The notes beneath the pieces are model-generated. The model was not told the DNA's origin and did no database searches. It was given only the letters and a program-made list of their open reading frames with translations. From positions 1 to 24,877 of the forward strand of contig DATGEP010000275.1 in NCBI GenBank assembly GCA_035310125.1: 24,877 nt of DNA. Reading direction: 5' to 3'. The position numbers and the translations under genes were made by a program. Positions 15,845-22,680 of the stretch are shown in pieces; within the stretch, counting starts at the first letter, position 1; each line of letters starts with the position of its first letter. The DNA comes from DATGEP01 sp035310125. GTDB lineage: Bacteria; Chloroflexota; Ktedonobacteria; Ktedonobacterales; JADMIN01.

Positions 15845-17170
15845 ATGGCTCAGGGTTGGAACGACCGCGTACGTGCCGTTACTTCACAGTGGCGCGAGCG
15901 TCTCATCCCCCTGAGCACCGGTCCGCACGAGATTCGCGCGATGGATGGCTTGCGTGCGGCGGCGGCGCTGAGCGTGCTGGTCTACCATGCGCTTGCCTCC
16001 ACGGGCGCTCGCACCGTCGTTTTCGGCCACGATGTTACCTGGGCCTGGTTCTACACGGAGTCCGGAGTTGACCTCTTCTTTGTGCTCTCGGGTTTTCTGC
16101 TCTTTCTGCCCTACGCTCGTGCCATGCTACAAGGCCGCCCGCTCCCTGGCGCGCGCCAGTTCTATCGCCGCCGCGCCCTGCGCATTCTGCCTGCCTATTG
16201 GGTGTGCCTCGCGATCCTGGTGCTGATTCAGCTGCCCACCTATGCGAGCTCGATGGGTATCCAGAACATCCTCGCGCATGTCGTGCTCCTGCATGACGAC
16301 AACCCCGCCTTCAGCCGGGCTATCGAAGGGCCATTCTGGACACTCGCCGTCGAAGCGCAGTTCTACGTCGTGCTGCCGCTCTTCGCGCTGTGTATCGCCC
16401 GTCTCGTCGGCGCCACACGCAGCGCGCGGCGAGTGATCCTCGGCATCTGTGGCGTCATAGTGGTCGCGCTCGCTTTGCGTGAGCTGGATGCCGTCGTAGC
16501 CATGCTGATTCCACGATGGCCACCCGAAACCGCCGCCCGCGCGAACATTGCGCTGAATTTCCTGACCGGCGCGCAAGGCAAATACCTGGAAGTGTTCGCG
16601 GTTGGAATGCTCTGTAGCGTCGTCTACATTCTCGCTATCGAAGAGCATCGCTGGTCGCGCCCCCAAACGCTTCGGGCTGGATCGCTCCTTTTCTTATGCT
16701 CGATTGGTATCTACCTCGTGCTGGCGCAGGCGGTCATCCGGCTACATAATCTCATCCTCGCGCCGTACTATCTCGCGCTACGTCCCTGGGATGTGGCGAC
16801 CATCTGTGGTCCACTCTTCCTCGGCGTCGGCTACGGCGCCCTCGTGCTGGGCGTGCTGCTCGGTTCGCGTGCGGTTCGCGGGCCATTCGAGGCCGCACCT
16901 CTGCGCTTCATCGGCCTTATCTCGTACAGTCTCTATCTTTGGCATGAGCCTATTCTCGAGGCGTTCACGCCGCACTTTGCCGCGGCGCCACTGCTCCTCC
17001 GCGATGTGGGCACTCTCGCCGTCGGCGTCTTCATCGCGATTCCCGTCGCGTACATGTCGTACCAGCTTGTTGAGCGGCCTTTCCTGCGCCGCCGCCACCG
17101 GACGTCAGCGCAAATTACTTCAACCGCCGGCTTATCCATCGGAGCCACCCAACCGGGCGCTGGCGCGTAA
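15845..17170 (+). CDS. Acyltransferase-3 family membrane protein (OafA/YrhL-like)
   Basis: A 441-residue integral membrane acyltransferase that modifies sugars of surface polysaccharides or secreted metabolites. Family marks are EIRAMDGLRAAAALSVLVYH (29-48, with the catalytic His48), GVDLFFVLSGFLLFL (74-88), FYRRRALRILPAYW (106-119), EGPFWTLAVEAQFYVVLP, and SYSLYLWHEP near the end. About ten hydrophobic helices are visible. The ATG at 15845 follows GAGGGAG by 4 bases. It lies 68 bases after the helicase partner on the same strand; no terminator or clear promoter is visible between them, so co-transcription is possible, but the functions look unrelated. The C-terminal 25 residues are polar. 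The acceptor is unknown. Confidence 0.92.
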   Translation: MAQGWNDRVRAVTSQWRERLIPLSTGPHEIRAMDGLRAAAALSVLVYHALASTGARTVVFGHDVTWAWFYTESGVDLFFVLSGFLLFLPYARAMLQGRPLPGARQFYRRRALRILPAYWVCLAILVLIQLPTYASSMGIQNILAHVVLLHDDNPAFSRAIEGPFWTLAVEAQFYVVLPLFALCIARLVGATRSARRVILGICGVIVVALALRELDAVVAMLIPRWPPETAARANIALNFLTGAQGKYLEVFAVGMLCSVVYILAIEEHRWSRPQTLRAGSLLFLCSIGIYLVLAQAVIRLHNLILAPYYLALRPWDVATICGPLFLGVGYGALVLGVLLGSRAVRGPFEAAPLRFIGLISYSLYLWHEPILEAFTPHFAAAPLLLRDVGTLAVGVFIAIPVAYMSYQLVERPFLRRRHRTSAQITSTAGLSIGATQPGAGA

Positions 17171-17187
17171 GCATTCCCACACGTTCC

Positions 17188-17213
17188 GTAGGGGCATCCG
17201 GTGGACGCCCGCT
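17188..17213. repeat. Palindromic intergenic repeat, family 1, copy B
   Basis: A 26-base unit with a stem of GGGCATCC (17192-17199) and GGACGCCC (17203-17210) and one mismatch, in the same orientation as the copies at 8249, 18918 and 21772. It begins 17 bases after the acyltransferase stop and may serve as its transcript end or an mRNA stabiliser. Confidence 0.75.
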
Positions 17214-17300
17214 ACCCCCGACCTCAACCCTCCGTTTTTGATGGAATCGCGGGTACATGTACGGCTCTTGCGCGCCAGACTTCCTCTGTGATATTCTGGT

Positions 17301-17309
17301 TGGTACAAT
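17301..17309 (+). promoter_or_regulatory. Extended -10 promoter of the leuS T-box leader
   Basis: TGG directly before TACAAT (17304-17309). No good -35 at 17 bases. A start near 17316 falls just before the first T-box helix at 17329, which fits a T-box leader. Confidence 0.6.
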
Positions 17310-17325
17310 CGCATATTCAACGCAT

Positions 17326-17631
17326 TGAGCGAGGAAAGTAGGTTGCGTCTCAGGTCCAGAGAGCCGGCGGATGGTGTGAGCCGGCGCTGCGACGCACCGA
17401 AGCTCCCTCGCGAGCAGTGGTGGTGAAAGATCAGGCGAGCATCCCGATGGAGGGATTGGAAGAAAGCTCGCCAGATCGAGTAATTGCCGCCGGGTGCTCC
17501 CGTTACAGAGTCGGGGTGTGTTGGCACCCGTCGAGGCTGGCGCCGCGAGACGCTGGCGAAACAAGGTGGGATCGCGAATGCGCGCGAGTGTGCGTCCTTC
17601 GCCCTTGTGGGGCGGCGGGCGCATTTTATTT
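17326..17631 (+). promoter_or_regulatory. T-box leader controlling leuS by tRNA-Leu charging
   Basis: The leader of leuS has the parts of a transcriptional T-box. Stem I is closed by GCGAGG (17329-17334) and CCTCGC (17406-17411). Above it lies the specifier loop, with the conserved AGTA (17337-17340) facing GAA (17399-17401), then a helix GGTTGCGTC with GACGCACC (17391-17398). The triplet CTC (17403-17405) in the specifier position is a Leu codon. AGAGAGCCGG and GGTGTGAGCC form the distal AG-bulge part. The T-box sequence AAGGTGGGATCGCG lies at 17563-17576. Antiterminator pairing is 17563-17566 with 17596-17599 and 17573-17576 with 17591-17594, which excludes the terminator at 17591-17623. 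Uncharged tRNA-Leu should favour read-through. Confidence 0.9.
17591..17631 (+). terminator. Intrinsic terminator of the leuS T-box
   Basis: Outer stem TGCGTCC (17591-17597) with GGGCGCA (17617-17623, one G-U pair), 2x2 internal loop, inner stem CGCCC (17600-17604) with GGGCG (17610-17614), loop TTGTG, then a T-run TTTTATTT (17624-17631). It shares bases 17591-17599 with the antiterminator, as expected for a switch. Confidence 0.88.
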
Positions 17632-17690
17632 GCTCCCTCGCCTCGAAGACGGTGTGCGGTGTTTTCGGTGTGCCAGAGGAGGCATTTCAC

Positions 17691-20279
17691 ATGGCGAAGA
17701 CGAGCGGAACAACAACACCAGCCGCCCGGCCTACTCATCCAATTGGTCGCGCGGGTCACGACACGACCGCGCGTGCGCCGCGGCGGCCCAGCTACGATTT
17801 TCGCGCGATCGAGGAGAAATGGCGGCAGCGCTGGGAGGAGCAGGCGCTCTACCAGATTGACCTGAAACGCGCCAGACGACCCTACTACAACCTGATGATG
17901 TTCCCGTACACCTCGGCGGCGGGCTTGCATGCTGGCAACATGTTCTCATATATCGGCTCCGATGCGCATGGCCGCTGGATGGCCATGCGCGGCTATGATG
18001 TCTTCGAGCCAATCGGCTTCGACGCGTTTGGCGTCCATACCGAGAACTACGCGATCAAGACGGGCATCCATCCCCGCATCGCCACGGCGCACAACATCAC
18101 GCATTTTCGCGAGCAGCTGCGTCGCATCGGCAACCGCTTCGACTGGTCCCACGAGCTGAATACAACTGATCCCGCGTACTACCACTGGACGCAATGGATC
18201 TTCGTCAAGCTGTTCAAGGCGGGCCTGGCCGAGCGCAAGTCCGCCGCCGTCAATTGGTGCCCGAAGGACAAGACCGTCCTGGCCGATGAGCAGGTCATCG
18301 CCGGCCGCTGCGAGCGTTGCGGCACGCTGGTGGAGCGGCGCGAGCTGGAGCAGTGGTTCCTGAAGATTACCAGGTACGCCGACCGGCTGCTGACCAATCT
18401 GGAGCAGTTGGACTGGACCGAGAAGGTGGTGGCGCTTCAGCGCGCCTGGATTGGACGCTCCGAGGGGCTGGAGTTTCATTTCGATGCCGGCGCCGTATCA
18501 ATCCCCGTCTACACTACCCGACCGGACACCCTCTTTGGCGTCACGTTTGTCGTGCTGGCGCCCGAGCATCCCCTGGTGGATGCCGTCACGACCGAGACGC
18601 ATCGTGCCGGGGTTGCCACGTACCGCGAGCAGGTGCGCCGCACACGCGAGATTGACCGGCTGACCGGCGAGACGCCTACAACCGGCGCGTTCACCGGCGC
18701 CTATGCCACTCATCCGGTGACGGGCGAGCGCGTGCCTATCTGGATCGCCGACTACGTGCTGATGGACTACGGCACCGGCGCCATCATGGCCGTGCCCGCC
18801 CACGACGCGCGCGATATGGCATTTGCCCGCGCAATGGGTCTGCCAATACGGGCCGTCGTTGTCCCGAAGAGTACGGCGTTCAATGCGGAGGCAACGGCGA
18901 CTCATGGCGAAGGGGATGTTGGGGCGTCCGGTGGACGCCCGCCGGGTGTAGGGGCGCCGCCTGCCGCGCCTGCCGCTGACGCATACGCCGAGCGCGGCGT
19001 CTTGATCGAATCCGGACCCTACTCAGGCATGCCATCCGAGGAAGCCGCCGCCGCCATCGGCGCGGACTTCGAGGCGCGGGGCATCGGTCGGCGGGCGATC
19101 AAGTATCATCTGCGCGACTGGTTGATTAGTCGCCAGCGGTACTGGGGACCGCCGATTCCCGTGATCTACTGCCCAGAGCATGGTGCGGTGCCCGTTCCCG
19201 AAGACCAGCTACCCGTGCTGCTGCCCGATGTCGAAAACTACACGCCAGATGGCAGCGGCGCGTCGCCGTTGGCGGCTGTGGCGGAGTTCGTCAATACCAC
19301 ATGCCCCATCTGCGGAAAGGCTGCCCGCCGCGAAACTGATGTGAGCGACAACTTTCTGGATTCGGCGTGGTACTTCCTGCGCTATCCGTCCAGCGACGAC
19401 GAGACGCAGCCGTGGAACCCAGCGATGATGCGCAAGTGGCTACCCCCGAATATGTACATTGGCGGCGCCGAGCATAGTGTCTTGCACTTGATGTACAGTC
19501 GGTTCATTACGATGGCGCTGCACGACCTCGGCTATCTGGAGTTTGAGGAGCCGTTCCCACGCTTTCGCGCCAACGGCATGATCACCGCCGATGGTGCGAA
19601 GATGAGCAAATCCGTCGGTAACGTCATTGATCCCGACGACTATATCACTCGTTACGGCGCCGATGTGTTCCGTACATACCTGCTGTTCATGGGACCATAC
19701 GAGGCGGGCGGTGATTTCAGCGACAGAGGCATTGGCGGGGTAGTGCGCTTCTTGAATCGCGCATGGCAGCTCGTCACGACCGCCGGCGTCTCCGCCGCGA
19801 AAGCCGCCCCCACCGGCGACGCGCGCCAGCGCCTGCACCAGACCATCTACGCCGTCACGAACGACATGGAGGGCCTGCGCTACAATACCGCGATTGCCGC
19901 GCTGATGAAGTACCTGAATGCGCTAGAAGACCAGCCGTCCATCACGCGCGACGAAGTCCGCGCGTTTGTCACGATGCTGGCGCCGTTTGCCCCGTGCATC
20001 GCGGATGAGCTGTGGGAGCGCGTCGGCGGCAGCCGCTCCGTCCATGTGCAGCGGTGGCCCGTCGCGGACCTCGTGGCGGCGCGTGGCGCGCGCGTGACGG
20101 TGGTGGTCCAGGTGAACGGCAAGGTGCGCGACCGCATCGAGGTGGCGGCGGACGCGAGTGAAGAGGAGGTAAAAGCCGCTGCCGTTGCCTCAGACAATGT
20201 GAACCGGTATATCTCCGGAAGCGCCGTGCGCCAGATGATCTACGTGCCGGGCAGGCTGGTGAATATCGTGACCCAGTAA
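17691..20279 (+). CDS. leuS: Leucyl-tRNA synthetase, divergent form
   Basis: An 862-residue class I synthetase that charges tRNA-Leu. The ATG at 17691 lies 8 bases after GAGGAGG; the longer frame from 17484 only reads through the T-box. The first 33 residues are a polar Thr/Pro/Arg-rich extension. The first signature is LHAGN (79-83), with Asn in place of the second His of HIGH; KMSKS is at 637-641. The editing domain is present, with TTRPDTLFGV and YGTGAIMAVPAHDARD. Zinc-type pairs are CERC and CPIC. Near residues 400-432 there is a low-complexity insert whose 57 bases 18918-18974 are two palindromic repeats in frame. The C-terminal part has the tRNA-binding domain ending in VVVQVNGKVRDRIEV. 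LeuRS rather than ValRS/IleRS is supported by the editing motifs, the T-box Leu triplet and the length. Confidence 0.94.
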   Translation: MAKTSGTTTPAARPTHPIGRAGHDTTARAPRRPSYDFRAIEEKWRQRWEEQALYQIDLKRARRPYYNLMMFPYTSAAGLHAGNMFSYIGSDAHGRWMAMRGYDVFEPIGFDAFGVHTENYAIKTGIHPRIATAHNITHFREQLRRIGNRFDWSHELNTTDPAYYHWTQWIFVKLFKAGLAERKSAAVNWCPKDKTVLADEQVIAGRCERCGTLVERRELEQWFLKITRYADRLLTNLEQLDWTEKVVALQRAWIGRSEGLEFHFDAGAVSIPVYTTRPDTLFGVTFVVLAPEHPLVDAVTTETHRAGVATYREQVRRTREIDRLTGETPTTGAFTGAYATHPVTGERVPIWIADYVLMDYGTGAIMAVPAHDARDMAFARAMGLPIRAVVVPKSTAFNAEATATHGEGDVGASGGRPPGVGAPPAAPAADAYAERGVLIESGPYSGMPSEEAAAAIGADFEARGIGRRAIKYHLRDWLISRQRYWGPPIPVIYCPEHGAVPVPEDQLPVLLPDVENYTPDGSGASPLAAVAEFVNTTCPICGKAARRETDVSDNFLDSAWYFLRYPSSDDETQPWNPAMMRKWLPPNMYIGGAEHSVLHLMYSRFITMALHDLGYLEFEEPFPRFRANGMITADGAKMSKSVGNVIDPDDYITRYGADVFRTYLLFMGPYEAGGDFSDRGIGGVVRFLNRAWQLVTTAGVSAAKAAPTGDARQRLHQTIYAVTNDMEGLRYNTAIAALMKYLNALEDQPSITRDEVRAFVTMLAPFAPCIADELWERVGGSRSVHVQRWPVADLVAARGARVTVVVQVNGKVRDRIEVAADASEEEVKAAAVASDNVNRYISGSAVRQMIYVPGRLVNIVTQ
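18918..18974. repeat. Two palindromic repeats inserted in frame within leuS
   Basis: Bases 18918-18943 are a family 1 unit with a perfect 8-bp stem (18922-18929 with 18933-18940). Bases 18946-18974 are a family 2 unit that shares its first 12 bases and 9 of its last 10 with the intergenic copy at 20374-20402. Together they span 57 bases, exactly 19 codons (residues 410-428), and encode a Gly/Pro/Ala-rich stretch at the edge of the editing domain. Confidence 0.85.
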
Positions 20280-20333
20280 AACAAGCTCCGGTGGGAAAGT
20301 GGGCATTCTCCAGGGGTTTCAGCCCGCCGCGCG

Positions 20334-20361
20334 TCCCATTCTCCGGCTCTGATGGGGTTTT
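20334..20361 (+). terminator. Possible leuS terminator
   Basis: TCCCAT (20334-20339) pairs with ATGGGG (20352-20357, one G-U), followed by TTTT (20358-20361). The stem is short and the loop is 12 bases, so this is a modest candidate about 55 bases after the leuS stop. Confidence 0.35.
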
Positions 20362-20373
20362 CGCAATACCAGC

Positions 20374-20402
20374 GTGTAGGGGCGCTGCCGGCCGCGCCCG
20401 CC
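20374..20402. repeat. Palindromic intergenic repeat, family 2
   Basis: A 29-base unit with a stem GGGCGC (20380-20385) and GCGCCC (20394-20399). It matches the second unit in leuS (18946-18974) at 12/12 leading and 9/10 trailing bases, with a different 7-base centre. Confidence 0.7.
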
Positions 20403-20440
20403 CTTTCCAAAAGGGACGTCATGCGTCGCGCGGACGGCAA

Positions 20441-20480
20441 AGACGTCCATACCGAGCAAACGGGCCTGGTATGGACGTCT
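20441..20480. repeat. 13-bp perfect inverted repeat between convergent genes
   Basis: AGACGTCCATACC (20441-20453) is exactly repeated in reverse complement at 20468-20480, with a 14-base loop. It lies between the convergent leuS and the Pro-rich membrane protein gene. No T-run follows on either strand. It may be a transcript-end hairpin, a protein-binding palindrome or a small repeat element. Confidence 0.75.
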
Positions 20481-20520
20481 CCGCGTGTTTCGAATCGTCG
20501 AATCGCGACAATTCGTTTCG

Positions 20521-21390
20521 TTACTGGCTGGCTCCTGTTACGGGCGCTAGGGTCGCGCACTCACTCGTGTACTTGTCCTGTCCGCCCTGTTGCAGGGTAC
20601 CCGACAGCGTTCCCGTGCCTCCAGGATCGCTCATTGTGATGCTCATTTGCTGGCTACTTATTGACGCGGTTCCGGTGGTTTTTCCGGATGTATCGTCCCA
20701 AGCAAGGGTGGCTGGCGAATTCGTTGCGGACCCAGACACCGTAAACGTCGCGATATCCTGAGCGCTGCTGCCGGCGTTGGCACAGAGCTTCCCGGTGCCG
20801 GAGATATTTCCTGAACCGTCCTGCGTAAGGTTCATGTAGACCTCTACCTGGGCCGATATGTTCGTCCCGGAGGAGTTCGCATGCAGTTGCGACTTGCCAT
20901 ACCATTGTCCCTGGTACGACACGCTGTTGAGACTCTTCAGCACCAGGACACCGACGACGACGAGGATGACGACCGCGGCGGCAATCGCGATGCCGGTGAT
21001 GGCGCCGCGATTGGACGACGGCTGCGCGGGCGGCATGCCTGGCCCGCCACCGGGGAAGCCAGGCCCCATGGGCTGCCCCTGCGGATAGCCCCATTGCGAT
21101 TGGGGGGCGGGCGCGCCATACTGCGACGGCTGCCCTGGCACACCGTACCCTGGATACTGTGGCTGGGCCGGCGCCTGCGGATATTGCGGCTGTTGCGCTG
21201 GCGGATAGCCGGGATACGCCTGCTGCTGACCATACTGGCTCGGTGGCTGCGGAGCGCCGTATCCACCAGATTGCTGGGGATATGGCGTCTGTGGCTGCTG
21301 CGGCTGTCCATACGGGTCCGGCGCACCATAGGGGCCGGATTGACCGCTCTGGTATGGATAGTTGGGGTCTTGCGGCGGGTACTGACTCAT
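20521..21390 (-). CDS. Single-pass membrane protein with Pro/Gln/Tyr-rich N terminus; function unknown
   Basis: A 289-residue protein. Residues 1-128 are low complexity, dominated by Pro, Gln, Gly and Tyr with repeated YPQ, PQYP and QYGAP-like blocks, and should be disordered. One membrane helix follows (130-152, AITGIAIAAAVVILVVVGVL). The outer domain (155-289) is rich in Ser, Thr and Gly with alternating hydrophobic residues (VEVYMNLTQD, ISGTGKL, ASISSQQMSITMSD), which suggests a beta-sandwich or lipocalin-like barrel. It has just two cysteines, Cys203 and Cys278, which could form a disulfide. Topology would be N-in, C-out. The ATG at 21390 has GGAG 10 bases upstream; the longer frame to 21633 has no protein-like sequence. 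I do not recognise a family; such architecture is common in Gram-positive-like surface proteins. Confidence 0.85.
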   Translation of the reverse strand: MSQYPPQDPNYPYQSGQSGPYGAPDPYGQPQQPQTPYPQQSGGYGAPQPPSQYGQQQAYPGYPPAQQPQYPQAPAQPQYPGYGVPGQPSQYGAPAPQSQWGYPQGQPMGPGFPGGGPGMPPAQPSSNRGAITGIAIAAAVVILVVVGVLVLKSLNSVSYQGQWYGKSQLHANSSGTNISAQVEVYMNLTQDGSGNISGTGKLCANAGSSAQDIATFTVSGSATNSPATLAWDDTSGKTTGTASISSQQMSITMSDPGGTGTLSGTLQQGGQDKYTSECATLAPVTGASQ

Positions 21391-21747
21391 GAGAGGATGA
21401 CTCCGTTCCTGCGGTGGCAGGGAATATGCCCAACGACAGGCGACGCTCGGCGTGACATGCGCATGCCCGCAGGCTCCGCTCGCTCTGAGTGCAGCGTCAA
21501 CGTCGCGTGGCCCCATGCGTAGGCCCTTGCGCGGGCGTCCTGCTTCCCACCCGGAACAGACAGACCGCGAGCAATGTGGACCTCGCTGTGGCGCAGGATA
21601 GCATAGCGCAGAGAAGTGCGCAACCACTCGCAACGCTCGCTACGTGATTCTACCTATGTCCGCCCCCGCTCCATCCAGCGTTACGTCTTCGCGCACGTAG
21701 AGCGTGTGCAGCTACGGCACGGCTCACCCGCTCGTTCCCTGATTGCC

Positions 21748-21834
21748 GGCGTCCACCATCCGTGGATATCCGTAGGGGTGTCCGGTGGACGCCCGCGGCC
21801 CCCTCTCCTCGTGGGAGGGGGGTAGGGGGTGAGG
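21748..21834. repeat. Repeat cluster with family 1 copy D
   Basis: Bases 21772-21797 are a family 1 unit with a partly mismatched stem. GGCGTCCACC at 21748-21757 is an exact reverse complement of 21784-21793 in that unit, so a second, inverted half-copy lies 26 bases upstream. The unit is followed by a CT-rich/G-rich hairpin (about 21799-21822) and a GGTAGGGGGTGAGG tail, which looks like another dispersed-repeat end. Confidence 0.7.
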
Positions 21835-21878
21835 TTCCCTGCCCCCTGCTTGCGATAGAACCTGGTTGGCGCTCAACG

Positions 21879-21908
21879 TTGACACCCGCTTCGTCGCTGG
21901 GATATACT
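21879..21908 (+). promoter_or_regulatory. Promoter of tRNA-His
   Basis: A perfect TTGACA (21879-21884), an 18-base spacer and TATACT (21903-21908). A start near 21915 leaves about 7 bases before the mature tRNA. It is the only promoter in the window with a consensus -35. Confidence 0.85.
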
Positions 21909-21921
21909 TACTCCGCATTGT

Positions 21922-21995
21922 GGTGCCCGTAGCTCAATTGGCAGAGCGCCAGATTGTGGCTCTGGAGGTCGTGGGTTCGAACCCCATCGGGCACC
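21922..21995 (+). tRNA. tRNA-His, anticodon GTG
   Basis: A full cloverleaf. The acceptor arm GTGCCCG (21923-21929) pairs with CGGGCAC (21988-21994). The anticodon stem CCAGA/TCTGG encloses the loop TTGTGGC, so the anticodon is GTG. The T arm is GTGGG-TTCGAAC-CCCAT. The extra G at 21922 (G-1) facing C at 21995 (position 73) is the hallmark of tRNA-His and the main identity element for HisRS. The 3' CCA is not encoded; the genome has CCC after position 73. Confidence 0.97.
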
Positions 21996-22015
21996 CCCTA
22001 TCACGAAAAAAGCAC

Positions 22016-22060
22016 GCCCTGATTGCTGACAGTAAGTTGGCATTCAGGGCATATTTTTCT
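22016..22060 (+). terminator. Intrinsic terminator after tRNA-His
   Basis: GCCCTGA (22016-22022) pairs perfectly with TCAGGGC (22044-22050), and a T-run ATATTTTTCT follows. It lies 20 bases after the tRNA, so the tRNA is a single-gene unit. Confidence 0.85.
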
Positions 22061-22185
22061 TCCCCGTTGGTTGGCATCTCCTGCGAAGTCACTCGTGTGC
22101 TACACTGCGTCCAGCGCCCGCCAGAATGGCTCGCGTCCAGTGTGATGGTAGCACCGCCCAGAGAAGGCGATGAAAGGAGCGGGAC

Positions 22186-22476
22186 ATGTCAACGTACGTC
22201 GTGCTCTACAAGTTCACCGATCAAGGGGCAAAAGACGGCAAGTCAACCGTCCAACGGGCGAATGAGAGTCGAGCGGAAAACGAGAGACGCGGCTTTAAGG
22301 TCCTGGGACTGTATTGGACCCAGGGACGCTACGACCTGGTGGCGGTAGTGGAAGCGCCTGACGAGCAGGCGATGGCTGCCGGCCTCTTCAACATCGCCAG
22401 CGCCGGGAATGTCCGCAGCGAAACCATGCGTGCGTTCACAGCAACGGAGATGGAGGCCATCATCCAGAAGATGTGA
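22186..22476 (+). CDS. GYD-domain protein
   Basis: A 96-residue cytosolic protein with the GYD family pattern: an N-terminal beta strand (YVVLYKFTDQG), a helix (STVQRANESRAENERRG), the central GRYDLVAVVEAPD (residues 47-59) with Arg-Tyr-Asp for the name-giving GYD, and the C-terminal IASAGNVRSETMRAFTATEM. It probably folds as a dimeric ferredoxin-like alpha/beta barrel. Molecular function of the family is not established. The ATG at 22186 is 6 bases after AAAGGAG. It stands alone after the tRNA terminator, and a hairpin (22487-22514) follows its stop. Confidence 0.9.
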   Translation: MSTYVVLYKFTDQGAKDGKSTVQRANESRAENERRGFKVLGLYWTQGRYDLVAVVEAPDEQAMAAGLFNIASAGNVRSETMRAFTATEMEAIIQKM

Positions 22477-22486
22477 TGCCCCCACG

Positions 22487-22514
22487 GCGCTGCCGGCAAC
22501 CTTGCTGGCAGCGC
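22487..22514. repeat. Hairpin directly after the GYD gene
   Basis: GCGCTGCCGGCAA (22487-22499) faces TTGCTGGCAGCGC (22502-22514): 13 positions with a single C-T/G-U type mismatch and a 2-base centre. It starts 10 bases after the stop. There is no T-run, so it may be a Rho-independent-like stabilising hairpin or a repeat rather than a classical terminator. Confidence 0.6.
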
Positions 22515-22680
22515 TCACGCCAGTGATGGCACACAGCGGCGATGATGATCCGGCGCGGTGCGTAATGGTCGAGTTATGGAAGGCGTCGAATCTCACCAGG
22601 CGCCGGTGAAGGATTTCCCGCCTGAGGCATTCGCGAGTGTGCGGGAACCGCTGGACATCCCTCCACGAGCCAGTCCAGCT

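Larger units (their letters stand above)
21391..21921. other. Intergenic region between the Pro-rich membrane protein and tRNA-His
   Basis: About 530 bases. It must hold the promoter of the minus-strand gene; none is clear. A repeat cluster occupies 21748-21834 and the tRNA promoter 21879-21908. Open frames on both strands here are Arg-rich and not protein-like. Nothing else was recognised. Confidence 0.5.

Noticed and set aside
17484..17690. Upstream in-frame extension of leuS
   Set aside because: It runs through the T-box antiterminator and terminator; a strong ribosome binding site precedes the ATG at 17691.
17115..17930. 271-codon minus-strand open frame
   Set aside because: It is antisense to the T-box leader and the start of leuS; composition is not protein-like.
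21391..21633. Upstream in-frame extension of the Pro-rich membrane protein
   Set aside because: Not protein-like, and the ATG at 21390 starts a typical Pro/Gln/Tyr tail.
21772..21995. tRNA-His as an integration (att) site of a mobile island
   Set aside because: No integrase gene and no direct repeat of the tRNA 3' end in the window; the nearby repeats belong to the dispersed palindrome family.
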